Below, one piece after another: positions 42,994-51,566 of a stretch of 64,000 nt of DNA. This DNA is from Actinoallomurus oryzae (GTDB taxonomy: Bacteria; Actinomycetota; Actinomycetes; Streptosporangiales; Streptosporangiaceae): assembly GCF_039541955.1 (NCBI RefSeq), contig NZ_BAABHF010000040.1, forward strand, positions 1-64,000, written 5' to 3'. The stretch's first letter is position 1; each line of letters opens with the position of its first letter. The translations under genes were made by a program, and so were the position numbers. The notes beneath the pieces were generated by a model that saw only the letters and a list, made by a program, of their open reading frames with translations, made no database searches and was not told the DNA's origin.

Positions 42994-44253
42994 GTGACGA
43001 CCGACGGCCGGCATCCGCATCCGGGCCCGCCCGTCGCCGGCCGGCCCGCCGACGCGGTGCCTCCGGGGGCGCCGCCCCTGCCCGCGTGGGAGGAACGCCT
43101 GCGGGAGCAGCTCGAGATCGGCGGCCTGTGGACCCGCGACACCCGTGGCCCGTCGTACGCGCGGCTCAGGCCGTACGGACCGCGCACGACACCCGGCTTC
43201 CCCGTCCACCCGGATCTGGAGGAGCGGCTGCTGTGCGCCCCACGGCACCCAGACCCCGTCATCGCCCACGTCCTGGCCACCTGCGCGGCCTACGCCTACG
43301 CCGGCGCCGAGACCGTCTCGATGATCATGGCGCGGATGGGCCTGGAGCAGAACCACTGCCGGATGATCGGCACGTCGGTCGACGCGATGTTCGTCCGGTC
43401 CACCGCGTTCCTCGTGCAGAGCGCGAGCGGACGGGTCGCGATCCTGTGCTACCGGGGCACCCCGCCGACGGACGGCATCGCCTGGATGACCGACGCCGAC
43501 GTCCAGCCGGAGCGGATGCCGTACCGGTTCGGCGACCCGCGCGCCACCGTGCACGCCGGCTTCTACCGCAACGTACGGGCGACGCGCTATGAGGTCCTGG
43601 CCGCGTTGAAGCGTGCCTGCCGGGGCCGCTCGGTGCGCGCCCTCCTCCCCGACGAGCCGGACGTCGCGCGCATGGCCGAGTTGGAGGCGCTGTACGTCAC
43701 CGGTCACAGCCTCGGCGGTGCGATGGCCGCGATGATGGCGGTCATGCTCCGGCACGAGCGCAAGTTCCGTGACGAGGACGACGTGGCCGGCCGGCTCCGG
43801 GCCGTCTACACGTACGGCCAGCCCATGATCGGCGACCCCCGCTTCGCCCGCGCCTGCGAGGCGGACCCGTTCCTCGCCCGCGAGGTGATCCGTTACGTCT
43901 ACGACAACGACGTCGTCCCGCATCTCCCGCCCAGGACCGCCGGGCCGTACCGCCACTTCGGCCGCGAGTACCGATACGAGGTGCCGCACCTGCGCCACGG
44001 GGTGCTGGGCCTGTCGCGCCACCTCGGCCACGCGTACGACGTCCACCGCGGCGCCCTGCGCGAGCACACCCGCTTCGCCGGGCAGGCGGCCACCTTCCTC
44101 GGCGGCCTCGGCCTGGCCGCCCTGGCCTTCGCCGGCAGCCGGGTCCGGCCGCTGGGCGCGCTGCCCGTGGTGTACTCCTTCGAGGACCACGGGCCACAGC
44201 ACTACATCGCCGCCGTGACACCGCCCGGCGTACAGAACGAGTTCGGCGACTGA
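42994..44253 (+). CDS. lipase class 3 family protein
   Basis: 419 residues from a GTG at 42994, behind GGAGG. Alpha/beta hydrolase with the nucleophile elbow VTGHSLGGAMAAMMA, preceded by VAILCYRGTPPTDG (oxyanion region). Later YTYGQPMIGDPRF and NDVVPHLPP carry the acid, and a His follows. No signal peptide, so probably cytoplasmic or membrane-associated. A hydrophobic C-terminal stretch (ATFLGGLGLAALAFAG) could be an anchor. Substrate unknown. Confidence 0.85.
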   Translation: MTTDGRHPHPGPPVAGRPADAVPPGAPPLPAWEERLREQLEIGGLWTRDTRGPSYARLRPYGPRTTPGFPVHPDLEERLLCAPRHPDPVIAHVLATCAAYAYAGAETVSMIMARMGLEQNHCRMIGTSVDAMFVRSTAFLVQSASGRVAILCYRGTPPTDGIAWMTDADVQPERMPYRFGDPRATVHAGFYRNVRATRYEVLAALKRACRGRSVRALLPDEPDVARMAELEALYVTGHSLGGAMAAMMAVMLRHERKFRDEDDVAGRLRAVYTYGQPMIGDPRFARACEADPFLAREVIRYVYDNDVVPHLPPRTAGPYRHFGREYRYEVPHLRHGVLGLSRHLGHAYDVHRGALREHTRFAGQAATFLGGLGLAALAFAGSRVRPLGALPVVYSFEDHGPQHYIAAVTPPGVQNEFGD

Positions 44254-44968
44254 CGCGGTCGTCGCTTGCCGGGCGGGCGGTCAGGCCGGGCCGTCCTGAA
44301 CTCCCTGGCGTTGTAGGTGATCCGGTTCGCGGAGAACGGGCACCTAGGCGCGGGCGTTCCACCAGTTCAGCATGATCTAGAGAGTCATCCGGGCTTGGGG
44401 ACGCCGTGTCGGCGTGAAATGATCTGCGGCCGGGGCTGGGCTGTGTGTCCGGTGTGTCCTTGCGTTTCGAGCGCGTTAGCGAGTCTGCGGCCGGGGGCGG
44501 TAATGGGTTACGTCCTGTTACCAGGAGTACGCCGACCAGATTCGTCGGTTCCTATCTCGCTCCCCGGCCTGGCCCCACCTTATCCCGGGTCGATCATGGT
44601 GGGGTGGTCTGGCGGTGGCCAGAGGAAGACAGCCGGCGGCGGTTGAGGCCGAGCAGATGGAAGAGCCGGTCGAGCTGTTGGCACGGATCAATCAAGCTAG
44701 GAGTAGATCCCGCCAAGATTTCAGATCCCAGAATTGGTCATACACTCCTCGCATATATAAGTAACTTTCCAACATGTATTGCGATTGGCTGGGAACTCTT
44801 CCACTCGAAAACGTTGGCGGTGATTGATTTAACTGCGACGTTTTGCCGACTACAGGACTGATTCCCCCCGGCGGCCCAGCTTCTACCACGCAACAACGCG
44901 GTAGCATCCGCGATCAAGTGGCAGACTAGGACATCTACCCCGAACGCCTCCTGACTGGTGAGTCCATC
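44254..44968. other. 715-base intergenic region, left edge of a lower-GC segment
   Basis: No gene can be supported here. From about 44700 the base composition drops (runs such as CATATATAAGTAACTTTCC). The change in style marks the left border of the segment with the nuclease and radical SAM genes. I looked for a tRNA, integrase or direct repeats at the border and saw none. Confidence 0.5.
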
Positions 44969-45937
44969 GTGTCCAACGACCCGTTTCACTACCCCTCGGA
45001 GCTCCTCGGCCTCCTGATCGACACCATCCCACGGCTCGTCCGCTCCAAGCTGGACGTTCTCGACTTCTTCCGTAGCGCTGGCGTACCGGAGCCGATGACA
45101 GCCGATCTGCGTCGACAGGTTGCTGCGGACCGTGGCTCCATCAGCAAATACGCCATCGCGCGAACGGTGCTCAACCGTCTCAATCAGGATGGTGACCGCT
45201 CGCTCGGGCCGCGGCGTGAGGTTGTGCGACGAGTCTGCGAGTTCGAGGCGTTCTCCACCTGCTGGTCAGAGGATCAGCTCACGGCCAAGGGACTGGTGGC
45301 GGACGTTCGCAGCCTGGTCAATACAAAGGACTCCTTCACCCGCATGCGCCAAGAGCAGGAGCGCGAGCGCGCCGAGCGCCTCTGGCAACAGCGTGAGGCG
45401 GCCGAAGCGTTGCAGCGCCAGCGCGCCGAGCGTGAGGCGTTGAGGCAACGGCTCGCTGGCCTCGCGTCCATGACCAACGCTCACCAGCGGGGGATCGCCT
45501 TCGAGAAGCTACTCAACGAGTTGTTCGCGCTGGACGGCCTCCGGGTGCGCGAGTCCTTCACCGTCAAGGAGGACGGTGAAGTCGTCGAGCAGATCGACGG
45601 GCTGATTGAGCTTGCCGGCCAGCAGTACCTTGTCGAAGCCAAGTGGTGGAACGCGCCGCTGGGACCTGGTGTGACCGCGCAGCATCTCGTCCGCGTGCAC
45701 AACCGTGCCGACGTACGCGGTCTTTATATTTCGGCATCCGGCTACACTCACGGCGCCATCAGTCAGTGCGTTGAGGCGCTGGCATCCAAGGTGGTCGTGC
45801 TGGCTGAAATACACGAACTGCTGTTCCTCCTGGAGCAGCAGGGCAACATCGCGGACTGGCTGGCAGCCAAGGCCCGCGCCGCTGCGGTTGATCGTGTCCC
45901 CCTCTTCCGGCCATCGGTGCAAGCAGCCGCCAGCTAG
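44969..45937 (+). CDS. Mrr-like restriction endonuclease family protein
   Basis: 322 residues from a GTG at 44969. A helical N-terminus (1-115), a coiled coil (about 121-165, rich in Glu, Arg and Gln), then a PD-(D/E)xK nuclease domain. Its residues are E179 (GIAFEKLLNELF), D210 (EQIDGLIEL) and E223-x-K225 (YLVEAKWW). This is the restriction-endonuclease (Mrr) fold. It likely cuts foreign or modified DNA. It faces the GHKL ATPase-nuclease gene tail to tail with a 4-base overlap. Confidence 0.8.
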   Translation: MSNDPFHYPSELLGLLIDTIPRLVRSKLDVLDFFRSAGVPEPMTADLRRQVAADRGSISKYAIARTVLNRLNQDGDRSLGPRREVVRRVCEFEAFSTCWSEDQLTAKGLVADVRSLVNTKDSFTRMRQEQERERAERLWQQREAAEALQRQRAEREALRQRLAGLASMTNAHQRGIAFEKLLNELFALDGLRVRESFTVKEDGEVVEQIDGLIELAGQQYLVEAKWWNAPLGPGVTAQHLVRVHNRADVRGLYISASGYTHGAISQCVEALASKVVVLAEIHELLFLLEQQGNIADWLAAKARAAAVDRVPLFRPSVQAAAS

Positions 45938-47886
45938 GACTCGTCCTTCTTCAACGCATCCGGCAGCAGCTTCTCATGCGCCCGCCTCAGATACTCGATG
46001 CCCTCGTCACGGCCAGAGCGGTACTGCAAGCTATCGCTCAGGAACTTCAACCGGTGCTTGGCGTCGGAGATGACTTCTGCCCACGTTTTGGCAATAACGC
46101 GGTACCGCTTGGTCTGCTTGACCACGCCCGGTGGTCTGTCGGGTGACGTAGCCTCTTCGGTCACGTAGTCGTCGAGCTTGTTGCCGATGACCCAGAATTC
46201 CCAATGCACGTTGGGCTGGTTAAACCGCTCGTCCTTCCCTACGGCAAAGGCGTAGTCTTCGATCTGCTGCAACTCTTTCCGGCGGATCGTGACATTAGGT
46301 CGTTTCAGCTCGACTACGAGATGCTCTAGCCGGTTGTCGCGGTTCTGCATCGGCCGCGACAACACTAGATCCGGAACCGCCTCCGTGCCATCCAGCCGCG
46401 TGAGCGGCTCGGTGCCGGCCAACTCGACGTCTTCGCCCAGGAGCTCCAGATGCTTCCGCAGCACCACAAGCAGCCGATCATCGTCGCCGGTGAGCGAGTA
46501 CTCCTCACCAAACAACCATGTCTCCTCCGCAAGAATGCGATGAAGCTGCCGCCGTTCGAGTGTCTGCTGCTTCGAAGCCTTGTCGAACAGCAACGCGTCC
46601 AGGCCGTTAATGAACGCCAGCCGGTCAGTGATCATGCGGGCCGTCACGATCACTGAGGTCAGCGGAGTCCGTTGCAGGAGTTGGGCGAGCTCTTTTAACT
46701 GTTCCTCCGACAGGTCGACGACTTCAGCGAGCACCGTGCGAAGGTTGCTTGGATTGGTTTCCAGCGCCTCTTTGATGAGCCGCAAAGAGAGCTTCCGCGC
46801 GCTTGTCTCAGCCGCCTCAACTGACTTCGCCGCGCTTACCGCAACGACTTCAAACAGTTCACGCTCGCTGGCCTCGATCTCATTGGCCGGCTCACCGGCG
46901 TACGGATAACTCCGTTCCGCCTTCCATCTGCGCACCATCTCGCTGCGCTTGGCTTCGATACGCTCCTTGAAATGCCGCCTCAAAGCATCGCGGGCAGCAT
47001 CGATAATCGGAGCCATGACTTCATGACCGAGGTCAGCCAGTAGAATGTCGTGACCTAGCTCGCGAAAGCCTTGCCACCGAACGTACGCCGTGAAGTCGAA
47101 ACCAGGGGCTTGCACGCTGGGCAGCATGTCGTGAAGCGCCATCCCATCCGCATCACATAGATACAGCGCACGACGCACCGGCTTCTTCCATTCAATGACA
47201 ACCACCGAAGCCTGACGGCCGTCGCCAAGCACCTCGGAGAGGTCGTACTCCTTTCTAAAGTCTTGAAGGTCTTTCGGATCTACAAGCTGTCCCTGCCACC
47301 GTATGTCGGCAGGATACGATTCGAGATAGAGCGCAAAGGTAGTTGCCAATTGATGAATCACCGAGGGGCGGTCGAGGGCGCTCTCCGCTTCCGGATGAAT
47401 CGCCTCGATCCGTGCCCGAGTGCCCGTCCGTTCCGAGGTTGGCACCGCTGGCAGTAGGTCGAACTCGTCAAGGCTCTCTTGGGTGCCGCTAATGACAATC
47501 TGTTTGCGTTCGCCCGCGTCATCCTTCGCAACAGAACTCCAAGCAACGCGCCTGCCGATACCGAAGGCGGAATACCGTCCCTTGCCGTTACTGCCGTGCA
47601 GTACGCGCCGCTTTTCTCTAGTCACAACCGCAGAGCGCTTCCAAGACTCGCCCAGCGCGCCGAACGTTCGGTCAGCCTCTTCTTCGGTCATGCCATGGCC
47701 GTTATCGGCAATAGTGACCGACCGTACCTTTTCGATGCCATCCCGCTCGACGTCTGCCTCAACTTCCGTGGCGTCAGCGTCCAAGGCGTTCCAGATGAGT
47801 TCAGTCAGCCCTTGCAAGGGCGAACGAATCAGGCCCTGAAGATGGTCCCGGCTGAGCTTCACGGTTACGCGTGCCACGGATGACAT
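45934..47886 (-). CDS. GHKL (Hsp90/MORC-like) ATPase with C-terminal nuclease-like domain
   Basis: 650 residues from the ATG at 47886. GHKL motifs: N-box ELIWNALDADAT (E29, N33), G1 IADNGHGM (61-66) and G2 GSNGKGRYSAFGIG. A transducer-like middle and a helical region follow. The C-terminus (about 470-600) has PDLVLSRP...HLVVELKRPNVTI, a PD-(D/E)xK-like core. ATP-gated cutting or clamping of DNA, as in anti-phage or MORC systems, is the likely role (inference). It lies 65 bases after the kinase gene of the peptide operon on the same strand. Confidence 0.75.
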   Translation of the reverse strand: MSSVARVTVKLSRDHLQGLIRSPLQGLTELIWNALDADATEVEADVERDGIEKVRSVTIADNGHGMTEEEADRTFGALGESWKRSAVVTREKRRVLHGSNGKGRYSAFGIGRRVAWSSVAKDDAGERKQIVISGTQESLDEFDLLPAVPTSERTGTRARIEAIHPEAESALDRPSVIHQLATTFALYLESYPADIRWQGQLVDPKDLQDFRKEYDLSEVLGDGRQASVVVIEWKKPVRRALYLCDADGMALHDMLPSVQAPGFDFTAYVRWQGFRELGHDILLADLGHEVMAPIIDAARDALRRHFKERIEAKRSEMVRRWKAERSYPYAGEPANEIEASERELFEVVAVSAAKSVEAAETSARKLSLRLIKEALETNPSNLRTVLAEVVDLSEEQLKELAQLLQRTPLTSVIVTARMITDRLAFINGLDALLFDKASKQQTLERRQLHRILAEETWLFGEEYSLTGDDDRLLVVLRKHLELLGEDVELAGTEPLTRLDGTEAVPDLVLSRPMQNRDNRLEHLVVELKRPNVTIRRKELQQIEDYAFAVGKDERFNQPNVHWEFWVIGNKLDDYVTEEATSPDRPPGVVKQTKRYRVIAKTWAEVISDAKHRLKFLSDSLQYRSGRDEGIEYLRRAHEKLLPDALKKDES

Positions 47887-47951
47887 ACTGACATCGCCAC
47901 ACCACGCGCCGCGATAACGGGCGGATATCGGCCTAAAACGGCCGCGTTCAG

Positions 47952-48764
47952 CTACCGGGGTGACAACGCTCTCCAGCGCATCGCCCAGCCGTTCGCAGCC
48001 TCTGCCATCGCGAGTGTCCAATCCACGGGGTTGCCGTCCGCGATTTCTTCCCACATCCGAGCACAGGCACGGGCGAAGACCGATACCCCCTCCACCGGCG
48101 CCGCCTGCCATGCCGGTACATCTGCCACCACTTGCTCGGCCGAGTCCGCGCTGTGGCCGCTTGCCAGCAGGCGCAGAATGCAGCACGCCGGATCGATCCA
48201 GCCGGCGCCGCGTGTTGGCCAGGCCCAGTCGATGAGCAACGCCCGCCCATCGACCATAAGGACGTTGAGCGGGTTGTAGTCCGTGTGCAGCAACCGATCG
48301 CCCTTGAGCCATTCCAGCTCTTCGGGCGTATCCACGTACGTCCGCCAACGATGCTCGGCGAGCTTCACCGGTACGTCCGGGCACTGGATCGTCCCGAGCG
48401 CCGTAATGGTCGCGGCGACCTTCGGCAGGTCAGCGGAGCCTGGCCGGTAGTCGGCGTGCTCACCGTCCACCAGCTCGAAGCCCAGGACGTCCCATTCGCC
48501 TTGCACTCGCCACAGCAGCCGCGGCGAAAGGTGCGCGACGTACGCGTTGATCATTGCTTCCATATCCTGGTTCCATCGTCGCGGGTAGTCACGATGCAGT
48601 CCCTTGACGAATACCGGACCGGCCTCGGTGGAAAGAACCGCCGCTACTGCGGAGTTCAGCCCCTCAGACACCGTCTTCGCCGACCACACTGTCCCGGTGT
48701 GCTGCTCGACGGACTCCCGCGTCGCGCGGGGAAGGTCTTCCCAATGGATGCGTTCCACTGCCAT
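47952..48764 (-). CDS. APH-fold kinase in the radical SAM peptide cluster
   Basis: 270 residues from the ATG at 48764, behind GAGGGG. Aminoglycoside-phosphotransferase fold: Lys in VFVKG (K54), catalytic loop LLHTDYNPLNVL (H160, D162, N167) and metal motif LLIDWAWP (D179). Such kinases phosphorylate small molecules, peptides or sugars. Located 71 bases after the precursor peptide gene in the same direction, it may modify the peptide or give self-protection. Domain complete and active-site residues present. Confidence 0.8.
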   Translation of the reverse strand: MAVERIHWEDLPRATRESVEQHTGTVWSAKTVSEGLNSAVAAVLSTEAGPVFVKGLHRDYPRRWNQDMEAMINAYVAHLSPRLLWRVQGEWDVLGFELVDGEHADYRPGSADLPKVAATITALGTIQCPDVPVKLAEHRWRTYVDTPEELEWLKGDRLLHTDYNPLNVLMVDGRALLIDWAWPTRGAGWIDPACCILRLLASGHSADSAEQVVADVPAWQAAPVEGVSVFARACARMWEEIADGNPVDWTLAMAEAANGWAMRWRALSPR

Positions 48765-48835
48765 TTCGGTCCCCTCGTTGCCACGGCGGAGGGCCGCCCC
48801 GCGACATCGTAGGGCGGCCCTGCCTCTGGTGATGA

Positions 48836-48967
48836 TTAGTACGGCTGGTCGTCGCCGGCCGAGCACGAACACATGGCCGACTCGACCAGGGCGTCCAGGT
48901 CGTCGACGAACATCGGCGCCGGCAGCGCCTCGGTCGGCTTCGGCCCGATCATGAGATCGACGGTCAT
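48836..48967 (-). CDS. candidate RiPP precursor peptide, 43 residues
   Basis: The start ATG at 48967 overlaps the radical SAM stop (ATGA) and has a near-perfect ribosome site, GAGGAGGT. An acidic leader-like part (VDDLDALVES, residues 21-30) is followed by the C-terminal CSCSAGDDQPY with two cysteines. Size, position next to a SPASM enzyme, strong ribosome site and short Cys/Ser-rich tail are the hallmarks of a ribosomally made, modified peptide. I know no named family that it fits. Confidence 0.75.
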   Translation of the reverse strand: MTVDLMIGPKPTEALPAPMFVDDLDALVESAMCSCSAGDDQPY

Positions 48968-50091
48968 CCCGCTACCTCCTCTCTCGGTTCTCGGTGCTGG
49001 CAGTAGGCCGCCAGCGGAGCCTTGGCTTTGCGGTAGAGCTGCACCAGCGGCATGCAGGTGCCGCACGTTCCCTGAAGACCGCAGCCGGTACAGCCGCCTT
49101 GGCGCAGCAGCAGGGAGTCCGCGATCTCGCCGAGTCGAACGAGCCCGTCGACACCTTCTTCGATGAGAGAGATGTTCGGGTCGCGCCCGATCTTGCAGAT
49201 GCTGGCCATGCCGTGCGGGTCGACGTGGAAGAAGGTGTGTCCGGCATTGCAGCCGGTGAACGGCTTGCGCTTTCGTAGGTATTCGACGGACTGTGAGGGC
49301 AGCGTCTCCGCGCCGCCGTAGATCGTCGGCGACATGTTCACGTACAGGTGGTGCGGGATGCCGAGCGCGTCACCCATGGCCTGCATCTGCTCGACCTCAT
49401 GGGCATTGGTCTTGGTGATGATCAGACTGAGCTTCAGGGGCAAGCCCGCCTCGTGGGCCGAGGCCAGACCGCGGCTGAACGCCTTGAACGCGCCCCGGCG
49501 TCGGGTCAGTCCGTCGTAGCTCGCCTCGGTCGCGCCGTAGACGCTGATCGTGATCTCGTGCGGCCGGTGGGTGGTGAGCAGCTCCAAAATCTTCGGATTG
49601 GCCAGCCGCGAGCCGTTGGTCAGGATAGTGAGCATCATGCCCAGCTCGTAGGCAGTGCCGTAGACGTCGAGGAACAGCTTGTCGATCATCGGCTCGCCGC
49701 CGGTGAGCTGGAGCCACACGACGCCGGCATCCCGCAGGATGTACAGCAGCCGCTCGCGTTCCGGCCAGGCCAGGCCCTCGAAGCGCTTCAGCCCGAGGTA
49801 GCAGTGCTCGCAGTCGTAGTTACAGCCGAGGTTCAATTCATAGGTGGCGCGGACGTAGCCGTGCGGCGATTCGTCTCGCACGACCGCCAACTCGTTGAGC
49901 GGCCGGCCACTGATATCGAACTGCCATCCCTGACGCACAGCGTCGGCCAACCAGGGTGGACAGCGACCGCCGTCTGCCGCGACCTGGACGAGTTCGCGGT
50001 ACTGGTGCAGGGGCAACCGGAGGCCACCGTGGTTGCCCGGACAGAGCACCACGTAGTCGTCCAGGAACGGCGTAATGATCAGTTCGTGCAT
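48964..50091 (-). CDS. radical SAM/SPASM peptide maturase
   Basis: 375 residues. An N-terminal extension (1-80) may bind the leader. Radical SAM cluster motif CNYDCEHC (C90, C94, C97) and AdoMet motif TGGEP (130-134). A SPASM domain with seven cysteines (C281, C299, C334, C337, C343, C346, C364) should hold two auxiliary [4Fe-4S] clusters. SPASM enzymes install thioether, C-C or similar crosslinks in peptides. It overlaps the HATPase gene by 13 bases and the precursor by 4, so the three are one transcript. Confidence 0.9.
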   Translation of the reverse strand: MHELIITPFLDDYVVLCPGNHGGLRLPLHQYRELVQVAADGGRCPPWLADAVRQGWQFDISGRPLNELAVVRDESPHGYVRATYELNLGCNYDCEHCYLGLKRFEGLAWPERERLLYILRDAGVVWLQLTGGEPMIDKLFLDVYGTAYELGMMLTILTNGSRLANPKILELLTTHRPHEITISVYGATEASYDGLTRRRGAFKAFSRGLASAHEAGLPLKLSLIITKTNAHEVEQMQAMGDALGIPHHLYVNMSPTIYGGAETLPSQSVEYLRKRKPFTGCNAGHTFFHVDPHGMASICKIGRDPNISLIEEGVDGLVRLGEIADSLLLRQGGCTGCGLQGTCGTCMPLVQLYRKAKAPLAAYCQHREPREEVAG

Positions 50092-50606
50092 ACATCCTCC
50101 TTGGGAATCGTCAGAATGAGCCGTTCGTCCAGTAGCTCGCCTCCGCTATCGGTGATTGAGGATAAGGACCTGGCGTCTTGAATTGTCAGCTCACACCACA
50201 CCCACTTGCCGCCGGTCTTCGGCCAGCGATAGCCCCACTGCTTACTCAGCGCCTCGACGAGTTGAATACCGCAGCCACTTTCGTCGCGCTCGTCCGCTTC
50301 TTTACGCTTGGGCGGGCGTGATTCGCTGTCCCACACTTCGACGACGACGCCGCTCGGACAGCAATAGAGACACAGACAAATCGTCGTGAGGCGCTCGCGC
50401 AGGTCGCTCCAACTTGGAGCTTCATCGACGACTCCTACGGCCTTCACAGCATTCGTCACGAGTCCGGAAACGATCAGCGCCGTGGTGTCTGCCAGGCTCG
50501 CCATGCCCCATCTGGCGAGCAGGAACTCGGCATGCCGACGGGCAGTCGATACAGCGCTCGGCAAGGCAGCGAGCCGCAAGCAGTTGAGTTCACTCACGTC
50601 CTTCAT
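50079..50606 (-). CDS. HATPase (anti-sigma-like) regulator
   Basis: 175 residues. GHKL ATPase of the RsbW/AbaA-like regulator type: N-box LIVSGLVTNAVKAVG (about 44-58) and G2 SGCGIQLVEALSKQWGY with GGKWVWCEL. It lacks a sensor or transfer domain. In actinomycetes these single-domain ATPases accompany XRE regulators and control development or specialised metabolism. Here it opens the radical SAM operon. The start follows AGGTGAGGC. Confidence 0.85.
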   Translation of the reverse strand: MKDVSELNCLRLAALPSAVSTARRHAEFLLARWGMASLADTTALIVSGLVTNAVKAVGVVDEAPSWSDLRERLTTICLCLYCCPSGVVVEVWDSESRPPKRKEADERDESGCGIQLVEALSKQWGYRWPKTGGKWVWCELTIQDARSLSSITDSGGELLDERLILTIPKEDVCTN

Positions 50607-50720
50607 GCCTCACCTCTGAACTGTCGGTTGGTGCAGGGCCGGTGTCGGAGCGGTGCTCTGTGGGCGCTGGTAACACGGGTCAAGAGAACCAGTTCCGCGG
50701 TACAACACCGGCCCTGCGGC

Positions 50721-50954
50721 TTACGCGGCCGAGTCGTTACGGCCGCAGCATGATGGCAATCCGTCGTGCCGCCTCTTGGACTTGTTCCACGGGCAAATCG
50801 GGTCACCCCAAGCCCACCAAAAGCACCACTCCTCGTTCGGCGTGTCCAAGTCGCGCGGTGCGGCATAGATGACTTCTTGCAGGTGCGTCGTTTTCGGATT
50901 CGTCACCACCAACCGCGGCGGTCCAATATGGAGCGGCTCATAGCGGGTCAGCAT
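50721..50954 (-). CDS. small hypothetical protein, 77 residues
   Basis: From the ATG at 50954 it reads PLHIGPPRLVVTNPKTTHLQ and a Trp/Cys-rich EEWCFWWAWGDPICPW. The aromatic and cysteine pattern looks like a real protein rather than chance, but I do not recognise it. It lies 114 bases upstream of the HATPase gene on the same strand, in a region with relaxed codon use. Confidence 0.5.
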   Translation of the reverse strand: MLTRYEPLHIGPPRLVVTNPKTTHLQEVIYAAPRDLDTPNEEWCFWWAWGDPICPWNKSKRRHDGLPSCCGRNDSAA

Positions 50955-51083
50955 GCCGGGTGGCCTGCATGGCAACTTGCAGTGCTGACAGATGTTTGCC
51001 GGCCTTGGTGCGGAGCGGTGCGCGACGGCTCATTGTTAAGGTGGTCGAAGACGCCTCACCACGAGCCGGATACCCATTAAGCC

Positions 51084-51378
51084 TCATGACTGTTGCTGCC
51101 GGTAGGCGATGATCTCGCCCGGCGTGGCAACCAGGCCGGCGCGCAGCGGCGTTGGAAGGGTCGTCCGTTCGCCCGAGGTACAGGTCGCCGAACACATAAA
51201 TCTTGCTGCCGCTCACCGTCACCCGGGCCACGACGCCAGCACCCGAACGGATGACGTGCAACCACCCGGCGGCCAGCTCCGTGATGAAGCCGTGCGTCGC
51301 CTGGAGATGCCTGCCGATCTCCGACAACGCATCGTTCTTCGCTGAGGGTCTGCTGGTGGGCGGACTGCCGATCGTCAT
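51084..51378 (-). pseudogene. small hypothetical gene with an apparent frameshift
   Basis: From the ATG at 51378 (GGAG upstream) it reads LSEIGRHLQATHGFITELAA and GVVARVTVSGSKIYVFGDLYLGR (the latter shown as VSGSKIYVFGDLYLG). At about 51155-51175 the coding-like sequence continues in another frame as TPLRAGLVATPGEIIAYRQQQS and stops at 51084. One extra base would account for this. Unbroken reading instead runs to 50938 through unlikely sequence that overlaps the next gene. Either damaged or a programmed shift. Confidence 0.5.
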
Positions 51379-51485
51379 CGTTTGGCTCCGGCCGAGGGTG
51401 GTTCGGTGGGTCAGTCACCACCATCACCGGAGCTAACGTCAATGCGCATGCGTGGCAGGCGTGGCCGATATGCAGTGCATGCATA

Positions 51486-51500
51486 ACCGTCCGCGACGGT
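51486..51500. promoter_or_regulatory. palindrome before the XRE/TPR regulator gene
   Basis: ACCGTC and GACGGT flank CGC, an exact 6-3-6 inverted repeat 66 bases before the regulator start and 107 bases before the divergent small gene. GCATGC-type symmetry also occurs at 51445-51484. Candidate site for the regulator. Confidence 0.4.
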
Positions 51501-51566
51501 CGCCGGTAACGTCGTTAGACTGCAAAAGCACGGCCGTAACCCCCGACCTCAACGAAGGCGAAGCGG

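Noticed and set aside
44317..44861. Open frames in the gap after the lipase gene
   Set aside because: No domain, no ribosome site and mixed composition; nothing distinguishes them from chance.
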